From IMG/VR virus record IMGVR_UViG_3300031578_000154, positions 1-37,956 of that record: DNA of 37,956 bases, one strand, 5' to 3'. The notes beneath the pieces were generated by a model that ran no database searches, had not been told where the DNA came from, and saw nothing but the letters and a program-made list of their open reading frames with translations. Numbering within the stretch: the stretch's first letter is position 1; each line of letters opens with the position of its first letter. The stretch is from a virus. The translations under genes were made by a program, and so were the position numbers. Shown in pieces: positions 25,372 to 34,739 of this stretch.

Positions 25372-28300
25372 ATGAATTCCCAACCTTTAAAAGAAGCGGC
25401 TGCTCCTCCCCTTATCACGAATTATATGGTTAAAGCCGTAAGCCAACACCGTCGTGAAGTGCTAGAGGAAGAGACTAATGCTGGGAAGTTCAGACAACCT
25501 GGAAGTACGCATTTTGCCGCAGAAAAAACGCCATTAGGAAATGTTAAATCTACTTCTGCAAGACTTAGTAAATTTGCTCAAGGTTTTGGCTTAGGTTCAG
25601 GAGGCACAGGCGTAAGTACCGGTTATCAGGGATCCGGTGGTACGGTTCGTCAAGTTCCGGAGGTTTATTCTCCTCTGTGGCTTAATTCAAATCTTAATTT
25701 ACCCCGCGATAGAGCTACTATTAATGCTTGGTGTCGCTCTTTTTATGCTTTAAACCCAGTAGTTCAGAATGCTATTTATTTACATGCTACTTATCCTATT
25801 TCTAAATTAAATATTAAATGTAAAAACGAAAAAGTTAATAAGTTTTTTCAAACAATGATTGAAGAAATAGATTTAACCAATATTTGTGTACAAATAGCTC
25901 AGGAATATTGGACACTTGGAGAAGCTTTCGTTTATGCAGAGTTGGACGAACGATCAGCTAAATGGAGTCGAATTCTTATTCAGAATCCCGATTATATCTC
26001 GGTAAAACGCTCGGTAATTGCTGGCGAGCCCATTATTAGCCTACGTCCAGATGAAAATTTGAGGCGGATTTGTACTTCCAACCGACCCTCAGATATGCAG
26101 CAGCGGCAACAGCTGGATAAAAGTATTGTTGAACACGTCAGAAGGGGTGAGAATATTCCTTTGGACAACTTCTACGTGTCCCACATCGCCCGCCGGATAA
26201 GCCCTTATGAAATTAGAGGAACCGGTCTACCAGTAAGTTGCTTTCGTCAGCTTATGCTTTTTGATAAGCTGCGCGAAAGCAAGTTTGCCCAAGCGGATAA
26301 TCTAATTAACCCGCTAACTTTAATTACAATTGGTGGCGGACAAGATAATTATAAACCAACTGCCGACGATCTAGATGGTTGGCGGCAGCTGTTCGAAGAG
26401 TGTCATGATGAAGAAACAGAAGTTTTAACCGAAGAAGGTTTTAAAAAGTTTGAAGAAGCTATAGAATTTGAACAAGTTATGGATGGAACTACTGGTAATG
26501 TTTGTTCTATTTCTGCTCGTCCCAAATCCGGTATAAAAATTGCTTGTTTTAATTCCGACAAAAATATGTTGGAATACCATACACCAAGCGCTGCTCACGT
26601 ATATGATTATGATGGAGATATGTATCATTTTCATAATGATAAAATGGACACAAAGGTTACTCCCGATCACAAGATGTGGGTTCAATCGAAGAAATTCACA
26701 GGAACCGGAAAATCTAGGACTTGGAAATGGGGAGAATGGGAAAAGATATTAGCTAAAGATTTGTACAAGAAGCCATGGGATAAGCGATTCCGAGCTGAGG
26801 CAGGTTGGGAAGGCGAAGATATTAAATTTACTGATGTGTGTGGTCAAAAAGTTCCAATAGAGTTGTATTTAGAATTTTTGGGCTATATCATTAGTGAGGG
26901 ACATTTAGGAAACAGCTCTAATGAAGTTAGTGTTTCCCAAGCCGTTATTACTAAATATGGTAAAGAAAACGAGCATTATCCTAAGATGAGGCGGTGTGTG
27001 GAGAAGTTTGCCGAGATTATTGGTAAAACCTGTGGACATACAATATGTGCTAAAAAAGATAGTCAAGCTAAATATTGGAATGCCAGATTTTCATTAAAAG
27101 GTGCGAAATTATTCGAGCATTTATGTGGTGAAATTGGAAGCATTGATGGACACAGATCGCACGACAAGGTAGTTCCTAAATGGATTTTAAATCTTAGCCC
27201 GCGGTTGCTGCAAATTTTTCTAGATGCACTAATAACTGGCGATGGTAGCGATTATGAAAGACCAGTAGACAAATCTCTCCATGGCTATTTCTACTATACA
27301 ACATCTAAACAACTTGCAGATGATGTTTATGAGGCGGCATATAAGGCAGGTTATGTGCCGACAACATTTGTAAGAAATAAAAAACCAACACCCATACATC
27401 CTTGTTATACCGTTCAGTGGTCAAATTCACACAAAGGTAATCTACCACTAGTTACTAGATATTCTGTTAATCCACGTACTAAAGAAAAGAAAGAAGCAAT
27501 TTCTAAGGTTAACTATTCTGGTAAAGTATGGTGTTTTACCGTGCCAACTGGCTTGTTTATTACACGACGAAATGGAAAGATCGCTATACACTCCAATTGC
27601 CAGTATGATAAAGATTTCAAGCTCTTTACCCACGATGGGGTAAAGGTTGAATATGTTAGCAAGGGTGCTGGCATTTACGACATCTCCGGCGATATTACTC
27701 AGCTTTTGAAAGAAATATATATTGGACTAATGGTTCCCCAAGTTATTATGGACGGCGGCGCAGACGTAACCTATGCTAATGGCGGTGTAGCATTAGATGT
27801 TCTAAGACAGCGGTACATGCAGTTTAGAAACATGCTAGGGCAGTGGCTGCGGCGCAAGATTTTTGCTCCCATATCACGTATTAATGACTTTTACGATTAT
27901 GAGAATGATGAGAAAATTCTCATTGTTCCTGAAGTAGAATGGAACCACATGTCCTTATTTGACATGGGTGACTACATTGCCAACTTAACTCAACTATTAT
28001 CAACTCAGCCAAAGAATGTTTCATTACAAACCGTATTTAGATCTTTAGGGTTAGAATTTGAAGAAGAAATGCGTCATATTCGTCAAGAGAATATTGAGCA
28101 AATTATTCAAATGAAAGAAATGGAAGCGTTGCAGCGCATGTCTTTGAATGATTTACGTTCAATTGGTGATGATGACGAGATTCAGGAAGTACAAGAGAGC
28201 CCATTGCCGGGCGAAAGCGCATATGAGAATGCGCAACCTGGCATGGGTGGCATGGGCGGCGGCATGGGCGGCATGGATATGGGCATGGGCGGCATGGGCG

Positions 28301-28422
28301 GCGGTATGGGAGGCGGACTTGGCGGAATGCCAATGGGCGGAGCCCCACCAATGGGCGGAGGTATGGGCGGACCAATGGGCGGAGGTATGGGCGGATCACC
28401 GCCAGGCGGTGCACCACTATAA
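25372..28422 (+). CDS. Portal protein interrupted by a LAGLIDADG intein
   Basis: This is the portal vertex subunit through which DNA enters the head. Identification rests on its place right after TerL and on portal-like parts: VVQNAIYLHATYPISKLNI near residues 125-143 and the C-terminal LRQRYMQFRNMLGQWLRRKI with FAPI. The ORF is 1016 residues, 399 of them an intein at 344-742, leaving a 617-residue mature portal. The end is a Gly/Met-rich tail of repeated MGGMGGG. AGGA precedes ATG 25372. Splicing is needed to restore the portal, so the intein must be active for the virus to grow. Confidence 0.9.
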   Translation: MNSQPLKEAAAPPLITNYMVKAVSQHRREVLEEETNAGKFRQPGSTHFAAEKTPLGNVKSTSARLSKFAQGFGLGSGGTGVSTGYQGSGGTVRQVPEVYSPLWLNSNLNLPRDRATINAWCRSFYALNPVVQNAIYLHATYPISKLNIKCKNEKVNKFFQTMIEEIDLTNICVQIAQEYWTLGEAFVYAELDERSAKWSRILIQNPDYISVKRSVIAGEPIISLRPDENLRRICTSNRPSDMQQRQQLDKSIVEHVRRGENIPLDNFYVSHIARRISPYEIRGTGLPVSCFRQLMLFDKLRESKFAQADNLINPLTLITIGGGQDNYKPTADDLDGWRQLFEECHDEETEVLTEEGFKKFEEAIEFEQVMDGTTGNVCSISARPKSGIKIACFNSDKNMLEYHTPSAAHVYDYDGDMYHFHNDKMDTKVTPDHKMWVQSKKFTGTGKSRTWKWGEWEKILAKDLYKKPWDKRFRAEAGWEGEDIKFTDVCGQKVPIELYLEFLGYIISEGHLGNSSNEVSVSQAVITKYGKENEHYPKMRRCVEKFAEIIGKTCGHTICAKKDSQAKYWNARFSLKGAKLFEHLCGEIGSIDGHRSHDKVVPKWILNLSPRLLQIFLDALITGDGSDYERPVDKSLHGYFYYTTSKQLADDVYEAAYKAGYVPTTFVRNKKPTPIHPCYTVQWSNSHKGNLPLVTRYSVNPRTKEKKEAISKVNYSGKVWCFTVPTGLFITRRNGKIAIHSNCQYDKDFKLFTHDGVKVEYVSKGAGIYDISGDITQLLKEIYIGLMVPQVIMDGGADVTYANGGVALDVLRQRYMQFRNMLGQWLRRKIFAPISRINDFYDYENDEKILIVPEVEWNHMSLFDMGDYIANLTQLLSTQPKNVSLQTVFRSLGLEFEEEMRHIRQENIEQIIQMKEMEALQRMSLNDLRSIGDDDEIQEVQESPLPGESAYENAQPGMGGMGGGMGGMDMGMGGMGGGMGGGLGGMPMGGAPPMGGGMGGPMGGGMGGSPPGGAPL
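26401..27597 (+). mobile_element. LAGLIDADG endonuclease-bearing intein in the portal
   Basis: This in-frame 399-residue intein begins at Cys1 (CHDEETEVLTEEG) and has block B VTPDHKMWV (TxxH). It ends VWCFTVPTGLFITRRNGKIA and IHSN, followed by Cys as the +1 residue. Between lie the two DOD motifs LGYIISEGHL and LDALITGDGS of a homing endonuclease, both with acidic catalytic residues. The extein junction is FEE / CQYDKDF. Confidence 0.95.
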
Positions 28423-28476
28423 ACCATATGGTTTTGTAAACCTATTATTATTACTGCCTTTTAGGTAGGAGGCAGT
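28421..28476 (+). promoter_or_regulatory. Inverted repeats around the ribosome site of the 28479 gene
   Basis: Three structures lie in the short gap after the portal. AAACCATATGGTTT (28421-28434) is a perfect palindrome. GGTTT-TGT-AAACC (28430-28442) shares its right arm with that palindrome, so only one can form. ACTGCCT/AGGCAGT (28453-28459 with 28470-28476) covers part of the AGGAGG ribosome site at 28467-28472. They could regulate translation of the 791-residue protein. There is no T-run, so this is not a terminator. Confidence 0.4.
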
Positions 28477-28478
28477 TT

Positions 28479-30854
28479 ATGTCCAAAACTCGTGATAAAG
28501 AGCTTATTGCCATTGCTCAAAGATATGGCTTAACCGGCTACCTAAGACAATGGCTCACTCCAGGCGGCTGGGGTAGGGGTGTTGGAGAACAACTGTTTGG
28601 CAGTTACTCTGAAAAGATGACTGCTCTGCGCGAGGTTGATAATGCCATGCGCAATGCTGTAATGGGACAGAGTGATAAAGCTCTGGAAAATTACGATTTA
28701 AAAATATCGCTACAAAAAGCTCAGGAAGCTTTTAAGAATAACCGTTTTATTGATGTGGCTCATTGGATAGGTAATATTAATTTAATGGTTCGGGACGCAG
28801 TAGATTTAGGTGCTTCGGTAGCCAACCTAACTCAGCAGGAACTAGACGAATACTATTCTGAAACTCAAGGACCGTATTTATCTGAGCAATATTTTTCCGA
28901 CGCCAAAGTGGCAGAGGCGGGGTTTTGGGATTTAATGGGCGGATTGTATAAGGGGGTTTTTGGAGATCCTATAGAACGAACTTATTGGAGAGAAGTAAAG
29001 CTTCGCAAAAGTGCTATCCGTAATCTTTTGACTGCAACCAAGAGTTTTGTGGATCGTGTTTTAATTATTTTTAATGAAATGAAGCGTGCGCGAGCTACCG
29101 GTCGCATCAGTGATTGGACAAGTCAGTATAACCAATTGTTGAAGTATCATGCTAGTTTTGAAGAAACATTTAAGAGCGTTTATACTAAACATTTTATTCC
29201 AATCATTGAAATTGCTAAGAAACGTTTTGCAGAATCTGATCGCATGAAAAAAATGCGTGAGAAAAAAGAAGAAAAGCGTAGAGAACAAGCAGGAGAATCT
29301 GCAGTTGGACAACCAGCCGGAACTCATAGTGAAGCGCCGATTTCGCCGGAACCGCAGGTTAGGGAAGAAACAGTTACACCAACCCGCGGACGACCGACCA
29401 AGAAGGTGTGGTGGGTTGATGCAGGTGGTGTTGAAGTAGATCCTAACAAATCGCGCCGTGTTTTAAAACTTGTGTTTGATGAAACAGAAGGTGAAGTTCC
29501 TACTGAGGGTAAAGAAGTCAGGGACGAAAAAGGTCCGGTAGCTATTGTTAATCCAGCCGGAGAAGTTACTTTAGAAGATATTTATGATGCGCAAACTAAA
29601 AAGAGGGTAACTATTCCAGTTGAAGCTGTCAAGCAGTATATGACGAAGCTACGGCAGGATGCGATAAATCAGGCAGCACAGGTACCGATTAAGCCAGATC
29701 CTATAGTTGACATAGTTGCGCCAGAAAAAACTGAGGTGAATCCCAATCTAGTGGTTGTATTGTTGTCCAAATCCGTTGGCAAGAAAAAGAAGGATAAAAT
29801 TGCTGAAATGATTAAATCACAAGTTAATGCAGATGTGGAATTCATTATTCCAAGTCGTATTCGCAAAGCTCGTCGTATTATTTTACAGAGAACTGATGAA
29901 GGGCGCAATGTTATATCGGTATGGGCTTATGATCCTGATACTGATAAAGCAGTTAAGTTAACTGGAGAGTTGGAAACCTCAGAAGAGATTAAGTCACAAG
30001 TTCCTGCTAATATTTCTGAAATAGGCACCACACCAGCACCAGCACCAGCACCAGCACCAGCACCAGCACCAGCACCAGCACCAGCAGCACCAGTACCTGT
30101 GCCGACACCGGAAAAACCAACAGCGTCACCACCGGCACCAGAACCGAAACCGGCAGAGGAGTCCAAACCTCCACCTTCGCCTAAGCCAGCCGAACCAGAA
30201 CCCAAACCCAAACCAGAACAGAAACCAACCGAGCCAGAAATTAAGGGCGAACGAATAGCTATTATTGGTTTAAAAGAAAAGCCAGACAATCTAGATCAAA
30301 TACTTAAGGCATTGGGTGCAATGTTGGGATTCAAGGTGGTGGCTGTTTCGTTCGGCTCCGAAGGTAAAAAGCAGTTGCAACAATATATTGACGAAGGTTA
30401 CAACATTGATAAAAAACACAGCCACGTATACAATACAGTAGATGAACTAAAGAAGAAGTATCCAATGTTATCTTTAGCATTGACCGAAGAAGATGATGAA
30501 GAACCCAAAGTGGAAGAACCCGAGGAACCCAAAGAGGAAAAACCTGCAGGCGAGAAGCGAGCATTCGTATTTTTTGAAGGCAGCCCTGATGATGCGAACC
30601 GCATCCGTGATGCTGTAGAAAAGCTTCACCCAGATATGAAGGTTAGTGTATTAGCTCCCAAGTACAGAGAATCAATGAAAGAAAAGTATTCTGATGAATT
30701 AAAAGCTGTTTATGCTTATCGCACTCCGCCCGAGGAAGGTGAAAAAGAGCTTACCGAAGATATGGTTAAACAACGAGTTAAACAACGAGTTAAGAAACGT
30801 AAGGGTAAAGCGGCAGCCCGTCGGGTTGCGTTGTTAAAGAGGTTAATAGGTTAA
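28479..30854 (+). CDS. Large modular protein with three repeated alpha/beta modules, 791 aa
   Basis: The N-terminal 280 residues are helical and probably folded. A charged stretch (KKMREKKEEKRREQ) leads to a small beta domain (about 300-390). The C-terminal half has three alpha/beta modules of similar layout: about 421-490 (LVVVLLSKSVGKKKKDKIAE), 589-655 (RIAIIGLKEKPDNLDQILKA) and 692-755 (RAFVFFEGSPDDANRIRDAV). They are joined by Pro-rich linkers, including a PAPAPA tract and an acidic EEPKEE stretch. The C-terminus is very basic. AGGAGG at 28467 serves ATG 28479. The function is unknown; place suggests a virion or head-associated protein. Confidence 0.77.
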   Translation: MSKTRDKELIAIAQRYGLTGYLRQWLTPGGWGRGVGEQLFGSYSEKMTALREVDNAMRNAVMGQSDKALENYDLKISLQKAQEAFKNNRFIDVAHWIGNINLMVRDAVDLGASVANLTQQELDEYYSETQGPYLSEQYFSDAKVAEAGFWDLMGGLYKGVFGDPIERTYWREVKLRKSAIRNLLTATKSFVDRVLIIFNEMKRARATGRISDWTSQYNQLLKYHASFEETFKSVYTKHFIPIIEIAKKRFAESDRMKKMREKKEEKRREQAGESAVGQPAGTHSEAPISPEPQVREETVTPTRGRPTKKVWWVDAGGVEVDPNKSRRVLKLVFDETEGEVPTEGKEVRDEKGPVAIVNPAGEVTLEDIYDAQTKKRVTIPVEAVKQYMTKLRQDAINQAAQVPIKPDPIVDIVAPEKTEVNPNLVVVLLSKSVGKKKKDKIAEMIKSQVNADVEFIIPSRIRKARRIILQRTDEGRNVISVWAYDPDTDKAVKLTGELETSEEIKSQVPANISEIGTTPAPAPAPAPAPAPAPAPAAPVPVPTPEKPTASPPAPEPKPAEESKPPPSPKPAEPEPKPKPEQKPTEPEIKGERIAIIGLKEKPDNLDQILKALGAMLGFKVVAVSFGSEGKKQLQQYIDEGYNIDKKHSHVYNTVDELKKKYPMLSLALTEEDDEEPKVEEPEEPKEEKPAGEKRAFVFFEGSPDDANRIRDAVEKLHPDMKVSVLAPKYRESMKEKYSDELKAVYAYRTPPEEGEKELTEDMVKQRVKQRVKKRKGKAAARRVALLKRLIG
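30031..30087 (+). repeat. CCAGCA-type hexanucleotide tandem repeat
   Basis: About nine copies of a CCAGCA/CACCAG unit run in frame and encode a Pro-Ala tract in the 791-residue protein. Copy number is likely to vary by slippage. Confidence 0.9.
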
Positions 30855-30855
30855 C

Positions 30856-31740
30856 ATGGACATACTCGCTGTTGCATCTTTAGAATTAAACCGCACTGAG
30901 AACAAACAAGTTGTAAAAGTGGCGGGTATTGTTCGTCGTTTGCGCAATTGGTATCGCAAACTTACAGACCCAGAATATCGTGCCAAGGTTGTCAAATTAC
31001 AAACAGATTCGGTGGCAGTTCGTAGCGACATTGATGAGTTAGAAAAACACATAATAAGTGTACAAAAATCAATTAAAGACTCCGACGTTGAGTCGTACAA
31101 CTTTGCAGTAGATAGGGTGAGAGAAATATCTAAGCGATTATCAGGAGAGCTTACTAAATACGAACAGAGCGCAACCGAAGCGGACCCAGATGTTAAAAAT
31201 CAGTTTACGGAAAAGTATCCGAAATTGCCTGCAAGTTTAGATCGTATTGAAAGAGTACACATTTCCAACACCATACGAGAAGCGGTCTGGAATATTAAAG
31301 CTATAAAAGACAGTTTAACCAGACATAATCTTCCCAAAGAGGAAGTGGACGCCTTTATTAACGATCCGAATCGTCTGAATGATTTTTATAATATTTTAGC
31401 TCAAAAAATAAAAGCTGGCAACATTGTTGGATCTTGGGAGTCTCCTCAGTCTAAGCTTGACATTAATCGCAATGGAGAGATGCAGTACCGAGTTATCACT
31501 AATCCTTTTGTCATACCGGGTACGTCATTTAAAATGCAAGTAACGGTTGAAGGTACTGATTTGTCTGCCCGCACCACCTCTCCCAGACCGGTGTTTTCTA
31601 TACATAAATTTAATTTTATAGATGCTAGGCAAAAAGCCGCCCGAGCAAAAGTGCTTGATTATTTAAAAATGATTAGGCTACAAGTCAAGGTAGATAAATC
31701 TATGGCAAAACTTTCGCATAAAATAGAGGCTGGTGAGTAA
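30856..31740 (+). CDS. Coiled-coil hypothetical protein, 294 aa
   Basis: The N-terminal 190 residues are mainly helical, with coiled-coil character. The C-terminal part (about 195-260) looks like a small beta domain (MQYRVITNPFVIPGTSFKMQ), before a final basic helix. Only a weak ribosome site is present, so translation may be coupled to the upstream gene 2 bases away. No family is recognised. Confidence 0.75.
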   Translation: MDILAVASLELNRTENKQVVKVAGIVRRLRNWYRKLTDPEYRAKVVKLQTDSVAVRSDIDELEKHIISVQKSIKDSDVESYNFAVDRVREISKRLSGELTKYEQSATEADPDVKNQFTEKYPKLPASLDRIERVHISNTIREAVWNIKAIKDSLTRHNLPKEEVDAFINDPNRLNDFYNILAQKIKAGNIVGSWESPQSKLDINRNGEMQYRVITNPFVIPGTSFKMQVTVEGTDLSARTTSPRPVFSIHKFNFIDARQKAARAKVLDYLKMIRLQVKVDKSMAKLSHKIEAGE

Positions 31741-32036
31741 TGTCCGCAGGTTTTGCCAAAGTATTAAAAGCGTTAATTGGTAAAGAGGTTGAGATTTACC
31801 AAGGGGATTCGCATGAAACATTATTAACAGCAGATAAAGATATAGACCGCAAGAGCGTAATACGTGGCAAACTATTAGAAGTCATTGACGAATGTTTAAT
31901 TGTAGAGTGTAACGTAGGCGGAACCGCTGTTAAAGTGTATGTTAATTCGTGGACAATCAGTGCCATATTAGAACCACGCCCCGGTGCTTGTATTCATTCT
32001 ATTTATAACCACGCTGAGAGACGGGTACCACGATGA
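31740..32036 (+). CDS. Small beta-rich hypothetical protein, 98 aa
   Basis: The start overlaps the upstream stop (TAATG). Strand-rich residues 10-75 (GKEVEIYQG ... VIRGKLLEVIDECLIVECN ... KVYVNSWTISAILE) resemble a small beta barrel of Sm/Hfq-like or SH3-like type, but this is shape only. The following gene overlaps it by four bases. Function unknown. Confidence 0.73.
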   Translation: MSAGFAKVLKALIGKEVEIYQGDSHETLLTADKDIDRKSVIRGKLLEVIDECLIVECNVGGTAVKVYVNSWTISAILEPRPGACIHSIYNHAERRVPR

Positions 32037-32836
32037 AAGCAGACTTGTTAAGAAAATTGGCAAAAGATTTTCGAATAGCTGGACAGAATCGTTTAGCCAA
32101 CAAGGCTCTTATCGCGTTAGCGAAAGAGACCGGCTCACCAACGCCACGTTCTGATCTTAGTTATTCATATGTAATGCGTAAACTGAGGAAGGATAAACCT
32201 GAACGTTTGCACAAGTTTATGGTTGTTTTTAAGCAAGCTTTTGATAAAGCCTTTGTAGAAGAGGTAGAAGATCCTGATAACGCAGCTTTGATGGAAGCTT
32301 TACAGGCGGTGGATTACAAATCAGATCAGAACGATGTTAAGGACAAGATTCCTGGAGGGTTGGCAGATAAAGGCGAGCCGAAAGATCTTAATCCAAAGCA
32401 ATTGGAAAAGGGAATTAAGATTGAGATGGAACATACCGATGATGAGGATATAGCTCGTGAGATTGCCACTGATCATTTGACTGAGGATCCTTTATATTAT
32501 GACAAACTGGAAAAGATCGAAAGCTCGGATATCGAAGAGCGTATGGTTAAGCTTGCAGAATATATGGTAACCATGGACGATCCAGCTATGGCAGCACGAG
32601 GAATTGCAGTAATAATTAACTTTCTTACTCGTCGCATTGAGCCTAATAAAAGATTATATTCTTTATTAAATTTGAAAAGAAAGATATATGAATTGGATGA
32701 GTATCAAATAGCTAGCAAGAAAAGTCCGAACACCGCTTCTTTAGGACAGTCTATTACGTTTCTTAAAACCATCCTCAATGGACGACCTCCATACTACATA
32801 CGCAAAGTAATTAATGAAGTGGTAAAGAATATATGA
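32033..32836 (+). CDS. DUF5661-like hypothetical protein, 267 aa
   Basis: The middle carries KIEMEHTDDEDIAREIATDH followed by LTEDPLYYDKLEKIE, which looks like the DUF5661 signature (an EHT...DHL...YY pattern), a family of unknown function that I recall from phages. The flanks are helical: N-terminal LLRKLAKDFRIAG, and a C-terminus from NKRLYSLLNLKRK on. It overlaps both neighbours by four bases. The family call is from recall, not a search. Confidence 0.76.
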   Translation: MKADLLRKLAKDFRIAGQNRLANKALIALAKETGSPTPRSDLSYSYVMRKLRKDKPERLHKFMVVFKQAFDKAFVEEVEDPDNAALMEALQAVDYKSDQNDVKDKIPGGLADKGEPKDLNPKQLEKGIKIEMEHTDDEDIAREIATDHLTEDPLYYDKLEKIESSDIEERMVKLAEYMVTMDDPAMAARGIAVIINFLTRRIEPNKRLYSLLNLKRKIYELDEYQIASKKSPNTASLGQSITFLKTILNGRPPYYIRKVINEVVKNI

Positions 32837-34053
32837 TACCCCCAAATTTTCGTCAGGTCAGTCCTAAACTGTATAGGAGTGCGGCGCCCACAAACCAGGC
32901 GCAAGTAGATTGGCTTGTCAATAACTATCCTAAGATTAGGAAAGTAATCTCTTTGGATCGGGATGCTGGTTTATTCATTGCTCGATTACTTCCTCCCAGC
33001 GTTAAGCACATTCAGCTGCATATTAATCCAGAATCTAGTGCTAGTATTAATGCGGCTGGAAACAAGCTTAAAGCGGGCGGCGGAGCGATTTTTGACACAC
33101 CCCAAGGAAGCACTTTAATCCACTGTCGCCGGGGGAAAGATAGAACAGGTTTCGCGGTGGGTATTTACAATGTTTTAAAGCAGGGTGCCAGCCCTGCGTT
33201 TGCCGTGCGTCAAGCTGAGTCTTTAGGGTATGGAAGTGGTATATCGGCGGAATCTAAAGCTTTGATGAACAAACACATTGGCTTAACTCCTACGACGCCC
33301 ACCACCCCCGACCAAGCGGTCCTTGATATTTCGGAGGCGGATGATATTGTTACCTACCTGCGTGAGGAAGGCTCGGGCGGGTATCAACAGCGATCCAGCA
33401 ACGTGGCTGGTACGTCTAATCCAATCATGGATCAAACTGACGTGTGGTGGTCTGCTGTAAGATCACCCGAAGGTGAACAAAACCCTTCGGTAAATATTCG
33501 GGCTCGAATCGAAAAACTTAAAGATATAGTTAAACAAGCCGGCGCCAAAACAGCTGTTGTTATTAAAGCTACTCCACACCCAGCAGCAGATCAATTTTAT
33601 TCGGACCTCAAAAAGCTTTTAATGTCTATAGGGTATGTTGTAGATATGGTGAATTATGGTGACTTACCACCAGTTGCTGATTTTTGGATTGGCCATGGAC
33701 GAGGTGGGCAAGCATTAAAATTTGCTCCAAGCACTGTTCAGCAACTAATATTAAGCCCCACCCTTAGATTATCACCCGACATAATTAATGCAATCAAAGT
33801 TTTGGATAGCAAGACGGATGTTAATGAAGCGTTTGGTGGTGGTGGACCGGTAGGGTCACCGACAGCGGAAGAGTTACCTTCTGGGCAAGGATCTCCCGCA
33901 ATACCTAGTGCACCACAGTTACCCAGCACTGGGTTGAGAAGTAATTACCAGGGATCTATTCCTGGTACTAATTTTGGGGTTGGGGGCGGAACGCCTGGTT
34001 CTGGCACTGGCGGAATAATTGATATAGATCCCTATGGATTAGTGCAACTGTAA
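32833..34053 (+). CDS. Tyrosine/dual-specificity phosphatase-like protein, 406 aa
   Basis: Residues 1-145 form a compact phosphatase domain. It starts with FRQVSPKLYRSAAPT and has the signature P-loop HCRRGKDRTG at 97-106 (nucleophile C98, R104). A putative acid lies in SLDRDAG. It is followed by a Thr/Pro linker, then a second alpha/beta domain (about 235-300) with AVVIKATPHP and DFWIGHGRGG, and a Gly/Pro-rich tail. It overlaps the upstream stop (ATGA). The protein would remove phosphate from Tyr/Ser/Thr or another substrate such as a nucleotide. Its place among head genes is odd; it may be a virion-borne effector. Substrate is unknown. Confidence 0.8.
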   Translation: MIPPNFRQVSPKLYRSAAPTNQAQVDWLVNNYPKIRKVISLDRDAGLFIARLLPPSVKHIQLHINPESSASINAAGNKLKAGGGAIFDTPQGSTLIHCRRGKDRTGFAVGIYNVLKQGASPAFAVRQAESLGYGSGISAESKALMNKHIGLTPTTPTTPDQAVLDISEADDIVTYLREEGSGGYQQRSSNVAGTSNPIMDQTDVWWSAVRSPEGEQNPSVNIRARIEKLKDIVKQAGAKTAVVIKATPHPAADQFYSDLKKLLMSIGYVVDMVNYGDLPPVADFWIGHGRGGQALKFAPSTVQQLILSPTLRLSPDIINAIKVLDSKTDVNEAFGGGGPVGSPTAEELPSGQGSPAIPSAPQLPSTGLRSNYQGSIPGTNFGVGGGTPGSGTGGIIDIDPYGLVQL

Positions 34054-34079
34054 ATATGCCATTTATATAGTATTTTAAT

Positions 34080-34739
34080 ATGCTCAAATCTGCTGACACC
34101 GTAGAAATGACTCTGGATATAACAGAGGAAGAAAAGAAAACTGCAAACCAGCTAGTTAAGGTGCTAAAGTTACTAATCGATAAGTTGGTTAGTTATAATA
34201 ATTATCTCAACCATCTGTATAATCCATTTAAGAAATACCAGCAGGTATCTACTGAGTCTATAGAAAAATATAGAGCTACATTGTGGCGCTTTACAGAAGA
34301 AATAGAGGAAAAGTTTTTAGGATCTGAACGGTCAAACGATCCGAAAGATTGGTCTTTCAAAAAAACCGCCTTCATATGTGCAGCCAAACTCAAAGAATTT
34401 TCAACTGACACGCATATATCCAAATTGTTGGAGTCTTTTTCCGATGATTCCACGGATGTGGAAGATAATGTGATCCAATTAGTTGCCATTATTAGAAATC
34501 ATACTAGCTCTACTTTTAGAAATAATGTGATTACTGCCATGGAAAATACTAAAAAAGAAATATCTGAGTTTAAAAAACTGATAGAAGATAGGATTATTGA
34601 TCACATAAATACCAATATTCTTGCAAAGAACTGGATAGAAGATTCAAGCCAGGAGCTTAATATTCCTGTACAAGAGCGAGAACCGTATGTGGTTAGGTTA
34701 TATCAAGACAGAGAAAAGCGTATGCGTGAGAAAGGTTAA
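34080..34739 (+). CDS. Coiled-coil hypothetical protein, 219 aa
   Basis: This is a charged, almost fully helical protein with heptad-like stretches (TVEMTLDITEEEKKTANQLV and VITAMENTKKEISEFKKLIE). It has no clear ribosome site before ATG 34080 and lies after a 26-base gap. Its stop overlaps the next start. A role in head assembly is inferred from its place just before the protease. Confidence 0.74.
   Translation: MLKSADTVEMTLDITEEEKKTANQLVKVLKLLIDKLVSYNNYLNHLYNPFKKYQQVSTESIEKYRATLWRFTEEIEEKFLGSERSNDPKDWSFKKTAFICAAKLKEFSTDTHISKLLESFSDDSTDVEDNVIQLVAIIRNHTSSTFRNNVITAMENTKKEISEFKKLIEDRIIDHINTNILAKNWIEDSSQELNIPVQEREPYVVRLYQDREKRMREKG

Noticed and set aside
28103-28427. Minus-strand Pro/Arg-rich frames opposite the portal C-terminus
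   Set aside because: They mirror the GGCATG-type repeats of the Gly/Met-rich tail, with no ribosome site.
29927-30289. Minus-strand Gly/Ala-rich frame opposite the Pro/Ala linker
   Set aside because: It is a shadow of the hexamer repeat in the 791-residue gene.
33661-33730. Second domain of the phosphatase gene as an alpha/beta hydrolase
   Set aside because: The GHGRG segment sits where a GxSxG nucleophile elbow would be but has no serine, so no catalytic claim is made.
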